From the NCBI RefSeq assembly GCF_000003605.2, contig NW_003132372.1:8449-22765 (forward strand): DNA of 14,317 bases. The letters are read 5' to 3'. The notes under the pieces were generated by a model. That model was not told the origin of the DNA, did not search any database, and saw only the letters and a program-made list of their open reading frames with translations. This document shows, piece by piece, positions 1 through 7,561 of the stretch (position 1 is its first letter; every line of letters begins with the position of its first letter). The position numbers and the translations under genes were made by a program. The stretch is from Saccoglossus kowalevskii (taxonomy: Eukaryota; Hemichordata; Enteropneusta; Harrimaniidae).

Positions 1-570
1 TAACAAAGAAATCTTTGCATAATTGTCTATTCGTACAATAAATTTGTATAAAATAATAATAAATTCTTTTAAACCAAAAATCTACTTTTGGAGAGTTTTC
101 CCGATTTTTAGTAACGTTTATGGTGTGTAATTAAGATATAAAAATTAACACTTAAAATATGAAAATACACTTTTAACTGTTGATATGTATTATGCTTCAA
201 CATCATAAGTTTTAATGCAAATGGCAGCGACAGTTTATGATTTTGGTATTAAGGTAGAGATGCAGTTTATTTGGCTTGCTTTTTAATTGAGTAATTAGAC
301 AATGAAGATGGTATTATATATCCAACGTGTTATATATTTTCTGAAAGCTTATTATACAAACTTTGTAAAACTTATCTTTATTTTAAATATCCAGAATACG
401 TTTTTAATTTTGGGTCAAAAATATGCTTTTTTGGGCAAAAGTGGTTTAAAAAAATTAGCTTAAAAACTTCAAGTCCGTTTGTGGGTAAAATTACCCCACT
501 GGATACCTTGGTATACTATTAATTCAAATACGTTCACTCATCTCTCTAACGGCTTTCAAAGTCGCACAAC

Positions 571-660
571 ATGACCTCAAAGTTCACTCTTTTCCAGTTT
601 TCAATAATTTATATATCTATATTAATTGCGTACTTGTTATTTGTGTTCCACTCGCCGTAA
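571..660 (+). other. Short hydrophobic ORF, signal-peptide-like
   Basis: An ATG opens a 29-codon frame whose product has a short polar start (MTSKFTLFQ) followed by a strongly hydrophobic stretch (FSIIYISILIAYLLFVF). This is the shape of a secretory signal peptide. It lies about 760 bases before the first CUB exon. However, no codon in the frame has the nGT form needed for a phase-1 donor, and the CUB exon requires phase 1, so the two cannot be joined directly. AT-rich DNA makes hydrophobic peptides by chance. I record it only as a weak candidate first exon. Confidence 0.12.
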
Positions 661-1148
661 TAAACTGTCCGGACGCATTTTGAAGGGGGAGCACCTTGTC
701 ATTAATGTGTGAAAATTTCAAGACAAATGGAAAAAGCGTCTATCAGCCATTTTAATTTAAAGCCCAAGAATTCACCAAAAATAGAAGACGAGAAAAAGAC
801 TAATTTGCATATTTGCGCGTTAAACCGAGAATTACTGCTTTGTCATACTTCGTCAGACTTTCTAGACTATTGAAATTGAAAGTTAACGTATAGACATACA
901 TTTTATGTAAAATCGTTGAACCAGAACTGCTATTCAATATATAAATCAGAAACACGTCATTCGTACCAGTGTTTTGATGGGGTTGGTAAAAATACGTGGC
1001 AATGCCCAGTAAATATGACGTAATTTGTTTCATTAACCGTGCTGCACCTGACTTGCTCTTTAAGAACGTGGGCAAAATCAATTGTGGCTATTAAGTACAT
1101 GATGCAAACTGACTGTCTGTTAAAAAGTTAAGTGTACAAGTAACTGCA

Positions 1149-1188
1149 TATATAAAGCCTGATTATAAACAGATACACGTCACTTTTA
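1149..1188 (+). promoter_or_regulatory. Possible core promoter upstream of CUB-LDLa gene
   Basis: TATATAAA at 1149-1156 is followed by an initiator-like TCACTTT whose A lies at 1182, about 33 bases downstream, which is a normal TATA-to-start spacing. It faces the CUB exons, 240 bases before the first. No start codon leading into that exon in the right phase was found between 1182 and 1421, so its link to the gene is unproven. Confidence 0.25.
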
Positions 1189-1421
1189 CATTGTAGTGAT
1201 TGACAAACTTTCATTCACGAAGGACTTCTACTTTTCTTTCTTCTCTGGTCTGGAATCTAACTCTGTTTTCGAGAAAATCATGACTAATATAATCATTAGA
1301 AATTTTGCATACACTGTAAACAGGCAAACAATACAGTTTATGAAATAAAGAACATATGATAATCATTGTTATTATGTAATATGTGGCGCAGTGTACTATG
1401 AGAATGTTTTGTATTTTTTAG

Positions 1422-1564
1422 TATATCTAGAAGATCTATGCGGCTCGGAAATAACAAGTGATGGTGAGCGATTGGAATCACAGAGATACCCTACTTATCA
1501 AAATAACTTTGAGTGTGAAGTGATTCTGAAGGCACCAAGTACAGATCAGCAATTGATTATTCAG
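1422..1564 (+). CDS. Exon A1: first half of CUB domain 1
   Basis: The acceptor is TTTTTTAG ending at 1421 and the donor is GTATAA at 1565. The exon enters in phase 1 and leaves in phase 0. It encodes YLEDLCG near the start, then RLESQRYPTY, then FECEVIL, and ends in LIIQ. The two cysteines, about 30 residues apart, are the first disulfide pair of a CUB domain. The length of 143 nt equals that of exon A2. The phase-1 entry is usual for a shuffled extracellular module. Confidence 0.8.
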
Positions 1565-4500
1565 GTATAATGTATAATTAGAGTTTTAAATAACACGATA
1601 CATAGACGTAGTAAATGTCTATATTTGACCCCAATAGATCAATTGAACACATGCAGCTTAAATATCGAACGACTATTGTATATTTTGTTTTTACCTGAAT
1701 TTTTCAATATACAATTATTTTTCAATGTACAATTGTTTTCAAAATTTTCAACAACTCCAAAAGAATGATAGCAATATCCATCAATTACCACTAAGTCCTT
1801 CACATTAAGGTGTTTTTTTTCAAAACTCGTCGACTTGTGATTATTGCATGCTCTACCCGCCACACAATAACATATATTGAGCTCGTATTTCTTTTTAGTA
1901 TGACTACATAGATCTTCAATCGTTTGATTCCACAAGTTGCTTTGACTACGTTGAAATTTATGATGGTGATAGTCATAGCTCGAAACTGTTATTGAGGGAT
2001 TGCACAAACAATATAGTTGAAGGGCACTATCATGAGTCAACATCAGACAAAGTATTGGTACGAATGGTTACTGATGGAACCACCACTAAGACGGGTTTTT
2101 CATTAACTTTCACTGCAGCTAAAAGTAATTATTCTATCTCAATTCGATTAACTGTATCACTTTAAACTTTTTTCAGAAATTCTTAAATACGATTACTGTT
2201 GGTCATGATATTCGTAATATTTTCTGCTTTCAGCTAATTCTACATGCACCATCCAAGGAATGTTCGATTGTGGTAATAACTATTGTATCAGCAATGATCT
2301 CACTTGTGATGGTATCAACAACTGTGTGAACAACCAGGACGAAATAGTTAACAATGGATACTGTCCAGTCATTGGTCCTGGTACAAATAAGCCCGGTCGT
2401 AACAATGGATATGACAAAGGTTATTCACGATCTATTCATATATGATATTTACGTCTACAAGATTAGTTATCTACGGCAATGTGTTTTTTTCATTAAAGCA
2501 GGGGTAAACAACGCAACTGATGCAGTGCCCCCTGTACATCGTTATTACACAGTTGTATTTTTGTAAACACCTGGTAGTTGATTTTGAAAAAAATGTGTAC
2601 ATTCGGGTGTTTACAAAGTGCCTAATTTTTGCACAAAATCTTTATTTTACTTCGAAAAACGCATTTACAACATTACTACTTCTTTTATTGAAAATACATT
2701 CATTTTATAACATGTTAGAGGTGTTTGTAATTTAAATTGTGTGTTTTATTAAAAAGTATGAAAGTACTCCCAAGATACACAGTTCTGACAGACGCACGAC
2801 CAATATACCAGTATACTTAACAAAGTGGCAGACCAATCAACATCAGTTATTTTAGTAATAACAACAAATATGCAAGAGTGAGATATATTTAATTGATGAT
2901 ATCGTAAATATTTTCAATTTCAGTATACTTAGAAGATAACTGTGGTGAACGTATTATGGGCTATGGCGGTCGCCTTGAATCACAGAGATATGCTACTTAC
3001 CGAAATAATTTCCAGTGTGACGTAATTCTTGAAGCCCCAAGTGAAGAATACAAACTAATAATTGTGGTATGACTATTTCTAGACTGTATGCGTTCATGTA
3101 TATGAATTGCCATTTTTTTTTCGTTTACTAGTTTTCGCGAAATATAGATAATGATTGCTTACAATCGACAGGACTACAGTAAATAACAAGCAGCCTGTGG
3201 CAGCCCAATGAACATGTACACATGACCTGTAACCCCAGGTTTATATTTGATTCATGAAAATACAAATATTCGTGCAATTTCGTGGTGTGACCACTCGACG
3301 TCATTCGTGAGATATTTATTGTTACGATGGCATTGGTATGACAAAGACATCTGCAAACGCTTCGAGTTTTCAACAAGATAGTATAACTGGTATAAAAGTA
3401 AATACACAATAGGGCTCTGTCGATACCATTGATGGTCAGGGTACTAACAACCAACAACTGAAAAAGGTAGTTGGTTTTTATAAACAGAGCCGATGTGACT
3501 GCTGAATTATTTTATCGATCGGCGTGGTGTCACCGCTTGGCGGCCCTGCACGGAAGAAAGAGAAATATATGTCTGTTCGAGTAATTATTGAACAAGTGCC
3601 CCGAATATATTCCACAACAGTTTACTTCCAGTAAAGTTGCACATAGTCATTTATACGGATGTTTATTTTTATTAGTATGACTACATAGATTTGGAATACT
3701 TTGATGATACAAGCTGTGTTGACTATATTGAGATTTATGATGGTGACAATTATTATTCAGACTTGTTTATGAGGGACTGTACAAGTGATGCAGTCATGGG
3801 TTACTACTATGAGTTAACATCGGACAAAGTACTGGTACGAATGGTTACTGATGAAACCTTCACTAACAGAGGATTTTCGTTAACCTTCACCGCAGTTAAA
3901 AGTAAGTATTTTTTTGTCGAATCAGCATGGATAATATAGTACAGTAGGTTAGGTCGGAAATTGGTAAGAATCACTCATGTCTTGTTGGAGATTTTCAACG
4001 AATGCGTCTTGCGACTGTAATTTGTTCACGCAGTTTGAACTTCTATCCTAGATTTAAAGCGGGGGAGTCGTCACTTGCGCATGCGTCAGATGGCCATAGC
4101 GTGTCATTGTTTACAAACAAGCGTCTATCCATGAGCCTTTGCGTTTTAGCGTGTGTTGTTATCGTCGCTTGGGACTCAATTCCCGCGCCTGCGCAGGTGA
4201 CGAGGCTCCCTGTTTAACAGGGTGGCATAGGTCCGTTTTGTTGTCAAAGTACGATTCACTGTTTCGTTTTGATTAGGAAACAATTGTTTTTATTCAAAGC
4301 AGTGCAATTGTATACGCCAACAGAAAGCAACATGCTACATAAAATATTTACGTACGTTTGTGAAATCTACGAAAATGCGTTCATGGAGTATTAGTATCAC
4401 GTGACTCGGAAAAGTTACTGACACGTATTTGAACATCTGACCTACATTTTACAGGTATGCGTGGTTCCGTTTTGTCGGGAGTTTTTTTTAAATACTATTT

Positions 4501-6017
4501 TAGTGCGTTCCACTATAGTTTTATTATTGTGGAATATTATATGGCAAGTGTTCCGATGTTTTTTTTCAACAAAGATACGTAACAGAGCAAATGTTACGAC
4601 CAGTAATAGTTGTGAAATCGATGCTTTGATGAAAAAACTAGAACTTTATTTACGAAACGCCAAGGAATAGGTCATGCAGAAACTTTGCTACAATGTCCTA
4701 AAACTGTACAAACATTAAATTGTTTCATTAACATTAAGTTGTCCTAAGTTTATCGCAAATTATGTTATTTTGGAGTGAAACAATGGTCTCTCAATCAGTC
4801 TAGAATGCTTGCGAAAACCATACACCGTACTAAACCTACAACTCATGAATATTCTTCCATAAATTTACATATAGCGCGGATCTCATCGGAACACCCCAAA
4901 GCTTTTGATCATTTCCCTTACTCTTGAGTAAATATATTGAAAATAATATAATATTGGATTTATTCAAAAACAGGAATAATGCCTAAAATTATGTTTCTAG
5001 GTGTCATGAGAGCAAATATATTACATCACTTACGCATTAATGGCATTGTGTAATCCAAAATGTCGGTCATACTTTTGTTCTGATCACGTGGGTCCTGCTT
5101 TTATATGACAGAACATAACAACGCTGATGTAGTAGCTGACTTACTATTTTCTATATATAAGTAAAGCTTGGGAGCGACAATCGTATGTACATTTTATGCA
5201 GCAATCACAAAATTGAATAGACAAATCTTTCGTCGCTGTCGTTTAGCCAATTATGACGAAGAATGTGAACGAAAGAGGTCGAAAATAACGAAAAATACAG
5301 TGTCGGACCAATCATATGTCGTGTATCATTTCTTTCGTTTTGTTTTGTCCATTTATTTAGCAAATGCGCTACTAGGACAATTTTCATACTTTGTCCACTC
5401 TCTGAACGATTCTTTGATAATTTACTGTACTGGCTCATTGATGGAAAACTTCTCGGAAGCCGCAGTGCAGCAATTTGGAATAGTTATAAACCATCTAAAT
5501 CATTGTATTCACCTAATTTCACATGTTATCATTATTAGTCTTGGTATTTGCATTATGTTTATTTATTCAGTTGGTAATTCAGAATGCACCAACCATGGAA
5601 TGTTTGATTGTGGTAATAACTATTGTATCATCAATGAACTCACTTGTAATGGTATCAACAACTGTGCGAACTACCAGGACGAAATAGTTAATACTGGATA
5701 CTGTCCAGTCGTTGGTCCTGATACTGATAAGCCTGACCGTAACTGTGACAGTGAAGATGAAGATGACGATGACGATGATAATGACGATGACGATGATAAT
5801 GACGATGATAATGACGATGAAAACGACTACGATAATGGTAAGTCACGATCCATTTATATGCTGTGATATTTACGTGCACACAATTTGTTATGTGAAACAA
5901 TTTGTGGTTTTTAACAATCTTGTTTTTTTTTTCATTACAGCAGGAGTAAACATAGCAACCGATGCAGTGACCACCGTACTGATCAGCTTGATGTTAACGT
6001 GTTGGTTTGAGTGGTAA
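1422..6017 (+). CDS. CUB-LDLa tandem extracellular protein gene (5' end missing)
   Basis: The predicted joined exons are 1422-1564, 1899-2124, 2234-2419, 2924-3066, 3676-3901, 5571-5837 and 5941-6017. They total 1268 nt: two bases of a split codon followed by 422 codons ending in TAA at 6015, with no internal stop. The order is CUB1, LDLa1, CUB2, LDLa2, an Asp/Asn-rich linker, then a hydrophobic C-terminus. Each CUB has four cysteines and the EIYDG core. Each LDLa has six cysteines. Such proteins are secreted or attached to the cell surface and bind other proteins, often through calcium. No protease, kinase or other catalytic domain is visible. The first exon needs a phase-1 upstream exon, so the true N-terminus and signal peptide lie outside what I can identify. 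An alternative reading is two adjacent genes, one ending at 2566. I find no start exon for a second gene between 2567 and 2923, so the single-gene model is preferred. I do not recognise a named orthologue. Confidence 0.7.
1565..1898 (+). other. Intron between exons A1 and B1
   Basis: This is a phase-0 intron of 334 nt with a GT start and a TTCTTTTTAG end. I see nothing else in it. A 134-codon open stretch on the opposite strand (1639-2043) overlaps exon B1 and is treated as a shadow. Confidence 0.75.
1899..2124 (+). CDS. Exon B1: second half of CUB domain 1
   Basis: The exon begins in phase 0 after TTTTTAG and leaves in phase 1 at donor GTAATT (2125). It encodes YDYIDLQSFD, then SCFDYVEIYDGD, then LRDCT, then DKVLVRMVTDG, and ends in GFSLTFTAAK. 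The cysteines of SCFD and RDCT form the second CUB disulfide pair. In calcium-binding CUB domains a Glu sits where this copy has Gln (IDLQ, codon 1917-1919). The later Asp residues, in CFDY and VTDG, are present. By hand count it is about 76% identical to exon B2 at nucleotide level. Confidence 0.85.
2234..2419 (+). CDS. Exon C1: LDLa domain 1 and linker
   Basis: The acceptor is CTGCTTTCAG ending at 2233. The split codon plus the exon gives TNSTC, a possible N-glycosylation site. Six cysteines have LDLa spacing: C-x6-C-x4-C-x6-C-x5-C-x12-C. The calcium signature reads CDGINNC then QDE, so the first Asp and the final Asp-Glu are kept but the middle Asp is Asn. A short Pro/Gly linker follows. 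The homologous donor at 2420 is GTTATT, weaker than the GTAAGT of copy 2. If it is not used, the frame runs on for eight more codons to TGA at 2443-2445. Joining in phase 1 to exon A2 (2924) or to exon D1 (2499) is possible in frame. Confidence 0.8.
2499..2566 (+). pseudogene. Exon D1: relic or alternative last exon of copy 1
   Basis: This is the counterpart of the last exon at 5941. Its first part matches closely (AGVNNATDAV against AGVNIATDAV, counting the split codon), and it then diverges and stops at TAA 2564-2566. The acceptor is CATTAAAG where copy 2 has CATTACAG, and the partnering donor at 2420 is GTTATT, so both splice sites have weakened. The encoded end, PPVHRYYTVVFL, has lost the longer hydrophobic tail of copy 2. 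Either the exon is dead and skipped, or it gives a short, unanchored single CUB-LDLa isoform. Confidence 0.6.
2567..2923 (+). other. Spacer between copy 1 last exon and copy 2
   Basis: There are 357 bases without a recognisable exon. There is no ATG followed by a signal-peptide-like frame with a phase-1 donor, so copy 2 appears to lack its own start. The stretch ends in TTTTCAATTTCAG, a good acceptor for exon A2. In the single-gene model it is part of one intron, 2420-2923. Confidence 0.6.
2924..3066 (+). CDS. Exon A2: first half of CUB domain 2
   Basis: The exon enters in phase 1 after CAATTTCAG and leaves in phase 0 at GTATGA (3067). It encodes YLEDNCG, RLESQRYATY, FQCDVIL and LIIV, matching exon A1 residue for residue in length. 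It shares 30 of 47 residues with A1, and about 65% of nucleotides by hand count, the lowest identity of any exon pair here. Both cysteines are kept. Confidence 0.85.
3067..3675 (+). other. Intron between exons A2 and B2
   Basis: This is a phase-0 intron of 609 nt ending in TTTTTATTAG. It is not obviously alignable with the A1-B1 intron. It contains a TATA-like TATAAAAG at 3391-3398 and a GC-richer stretch around 3515-3555. I see no start codon downstream of the TATA-like site that would lead into exon B2, so I make no promoter call. Confidence 0.7.
3676..3901 (+). CDS. Exon B2: second half of CUB domain 2
   Basis: The exon begins in phase 0 and leaves in phase 1 at GTAAGT (3902), a strong donor. 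It encodes YDYIDLEYFD, SCVDYIEIYDGD, MRDCT, DKVLVRMVTDE and GFSLTFTAVK. Here the putative calcium ligand Glu is present (IDLE, codon 3694-3696), together with the Asp residues of CVDY and VTDE. CUB 2 therefore looks able to bind calcium where CUB 1 has a Gln. Length equals B1 exactly (226 nt), and about 52 of 75 residues match. Confidence 0.88.
4050..4230. promoter_or_regulatory. CpG-rich block with NRF1-like motifs
   Basis: This block stands out from AT-rich surroundings. It has TGCGCATGCGT at about 4077, close to the palindromic NRF1 site, plus the perfect palindrome CCTGCGCAGG at about 4188-4197. A further near-palindrome, CCCTGTT-T-AACAGGG, lies at about 4209-4223. Such motifs are common in CpG-type promoters. 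It could be an internal promoter or part of an inserted element. No start exon in frame is evident immediately downstream. Confidence 0.25.
5152..5161 (+). promoter_or_regulatory. TATA-like box inside intron B2-C2
   Basis: TATATATAAG lies about 290 bases before an ATG (5441) that is in frame with the LDLa exon C2. It could start a short transcript encoding only LDLa 2 and the tail. Sites like this are frequent in AT-rich DNA. Confidence 0.15.
5571..5837 (+). CDS. Exon C2: LDLa domain 2 and acidic linker
   Basis: The acceptor is TTTATTCAG and the donor is GTAAGT (5838). Six LDLa cysteines are spaced as in exon C1. The calcium signature is weaker here: CNGINNC then QDE, so two of the usual acidic ligands are Asn. 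The NST glycosylation site of copy 1 is NSE here. After the domain an extra cysteine (RNC) precedes a run of about 25 Asp, Asn and Glu residues absent from copy 1. Over the shared 159 nt I count 17 differences from C1 (about 89% identity), far closer than exons A or B. Confidence 0.85.
5753..5821 (+). repeat. Coding GAY/AAT trinucleotide repeat (Asp/Asn tract)
   Basis: This is an in-frame run of GAT, GAC, GAA and AAT codons arranged as a GATGAC / GATAAT minisatellite. The product is a highly acidic linker between LDLa 2 and the C-terminal tail. Copy 1 has only a short NNGYDK at the same place. Its repetitive form suggests expansion by slippage and possible length polymorphism. Confidence 0.85.
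5941..6017 (+). CDS. Exon D2: hydrophobic C-terminal tail
   Basis: The acceptor is a long T tract and CATTACAG. With the split codon it encodes AGVNIATDAV followed by TTVLISLMLTCWFEW and TAA. Small residues (N-A-G) at the exon junction, a short polar spacer and a terminal hydrophobic stretch of about 14 residues resemble a GPI-attachment signal. A short membrane segment is the alternative. Either would place the protein on the outer cell surface, with the acidic linker as a stalk. Confidence 0.75.
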
Positions 6018-6114
6018 AAAGCAACATTTCTACCCTGTCTGATCAAGAGCGTTAGGCAAAAGTTTTGGATCAGTGATTCATTTTGCCTTGAAAGATTTAA
6101 ACAATTTTATTCGT

Positions 6115-6120
6115 ATTAAA
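6115..6120 (+). terminator. Possible polyadenylation signal (ATTAAA)
   Basis: ATTAAA lies about 98 bases after the stop codon of exon D2, and a second copy follows at 6158-6163. ATTAAA is the commonest variant of AATAAA. No canonical AATAAA lies nearer than about 6546. Confidence 0.35.
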
Positions 6121-6348
6121 TATACACAGAAACTAGATACGGTGCCATTATGTCTATATTAAATTCCATTGCCGATTTAACACGTTGTAGATAAATTGAG
6201 AAAGCCGTAAGTTAACAATAGCACACAGTACATGAGATTTGTAAACAAATATTTAACAGCGCCGCCACCGATGGATTGCGCGCGCTTCCATTTCACGATT
6301 GCGTGTTCTTTGGTGTTTCGCTATAAATGAGAAATTCCGCTAAAGTAC

Positions 6349-6390
6349 TATAAAATAGACGGAGTATGTATGATACAGCGCATTTCATTT
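6349..6390 (+). promoter_or_regulatory. TATA-like promoter candidate
   Basis: TATAAAAT at 6349-6356 is followed about 33 bases later by a pyrimidine-flanked A (around 6382-6388) within a CpG-containing stretch. The next ATGs downstream (6435 and 6495) open only very short frames; ATG at 6495 is followed at once by GTACGT, a possible donor. No gene can be assigned. It could also belong to a degenerate transposon or LTR. Confidence 0.2.
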
Positions 6391-7551
6391 TCGGACACAC
6401 CGCGTACCAGACTTCTCGTTCGCAAACATTATTTATGGTGTTCGTAGTTGACGGTTAAGTGCCAAATAACAACATTGTCATTATTTTAGTGTAAATGGTA
6501 CGTAATTTTGATGTGATGGTTTTTAAAAATCTTTACGAATACAGAAATAAACCACATTTTTCATATACATACTGAAAACTTTTGCTTGATCGATCCTATT
6601 TTTTTAGTTATCGCACCCTGACATCGGCGGTACAAATATAGTTCAAATCACAGTCACTCGGGGAGTTGGGTGCAGTATTGCGACGGTATATGTTTTTTTT
6701 TCATTGCTGGTAAGATTATTTCGCCCGTTATCGAACTCGGTTTAAATATGCACAGAACGGCAGCTACGCATCTAGTGACAGCGATGCGTCATGATTGACA
6801 GCACAACAGCGATTATTAAAGTTTCTGGATTACACAGTGAACATTCATTATTGAGCTCAGATTATTGAATTATGTTTTTGGAAAATTTAACACTGTGTGT
6901 ACCTTGTTTTATAAATGGCAAACGTTCACTATAATGCGAAGAAAGCATAGTACATATGAACAATGGTTCGAGCATTGGATGGAAAATTGTATGTCACGTG
7001 TTCTATATGGCGAACACCTATTGGTCGGCTCGAGATATGGGAAGCAGGCTCCTTGGCCCCGGCCCGTTGTCCCCTGGTAATTTGCCCTCCGTTTTTTGAA
7101 ATTTAAAAAGCATTTATTTGTGGATAAAGACAAGTGTGTTTTTTGTGATACTTTTTTTCTTCATTGAGCTTCACTTTATGAAAAAGCGCAATTCTCACAG
7201 GTAAAACTCAATTATTATCATATTTTATTCATACTAGTTTTTCAAAAATTTCCATTTCCTAAAATCAGACACTAATAATATTGTGTGTAATACCGCGTAG
7301 GTAGTCCAAAATATGTCTTTCATCGTATGTCTGTACCGACATGGTATGCTCTTCGTTGTGGTGGTGGTGCTGGCCAGAAACCATTTGGTTAATAATCACC
7401 CCATTAAAGCTTTGTTCGCGACGTAGTACATCAAGAAATCTCCATATTGTTGGATGGTGAGCGTCGACATTGGTTTGAAATCTTCGATGCCAACCCTCGA
7501 TATGATTATTGGTACTGGGCAAGTCCGCTTCAACTCTCTCATGCATGTTCC

Positions 7552-7561
7552 ACAGTTATAT
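7552..7561. repeat. Target-site duplication, left copy (ACAGTTATAT)
   Basis: This is a perfect 10-bp match to 8178-8187. Joining the flanks with one copy restores the MULE reading frame and the LWNMHERV motif exactly. Confidence 0.8.

Larger units (their letters stand above)
1..1421. other. Upstream non-coding stretch
   Basis: This stretch is AT-rich and has no exon that I recognise. I searched it for a CUB, LDLa or signal-peptide exon ending in a phase-1 donor that could precede the exon at 1422, and found none. Reading frames up to about 90 codons occur on the - strand (800-1081) but lack an ATG at the 5' end and resemble no family I know. A short hydrophobic open frame at 571-660 and a TATA-like site at 1149 are listed separately. 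The stretch is probably 5' flank or intron of the CUB-LDLa gene. Confidence 0.5.
3902..5570 (+). other. Enlarged intron between exons B2 and C2
   Basis: This phase-1 intron is 1669 nt, against 109 nt for its counterpart in copy 1, so about 1.5 kb was gained here or lost there. It includes a CpG-rich block (about 4050-4230), CACGTG boxes (about 4399 and 5085) and a TATA-like TATATATAAG at 5152. From about 5168 to its 3' end one frame stays open and runs in frame into exon C2. I found no transposase, terminal repeats or target duplication to explain the growth. Confidence 0.7.
6018..7264. other. Intergenic region between CUB-LDLa gene and MULE relic
   Basis: There is no supportable gene here. 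The first 150 bases are probably 3' UTR. A CpG-containing stretch (about 6258-6440) includes a Kozak-like GCCGCCACCGATGG whose ATG opens only 20 codons. A GC-rich patch lies at about 7030-7080. The open frame at 6865-7080 begins at TTG, not ATG, and matches no family I recognise. Confidence 0.5.

Noticed and set aside
1639-2043. 134-codon open frame on the - strand
   Set aside because: It overlaps exon B1 antisense, has no family resemblance, and is best explained as a shadow plus AT-rich intron.
3128-3457. 109-codon open frame on the - strand in intron A2-B2
   Set aside because: No recognisable motif, and it lies wholly inside an intron. It fits chance.
4397-5090. CACGTG boxes as regulatory sites
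   Set aside because: Isolated 6-mers occur several times across the window (also near 6992, 11488 and 12838) with no consistent position relative to a gene.
5168-5866. 232-codon open frame on the + strand
   Set aside because: It opens at TTG, and its first two thirds are intron with a good acceptor at 5570. Only the part from 5571 is supported as exon. The in-frame ATG at 5441 is kept as a low-interest finding.
5688-6017. Open frames overlapping the acidic repeat on both strands (His/Arg-rich on -, Met/Thr-rich on +)
   Set aside because: They are shadows of the trinucleotide repeat in exon C2.
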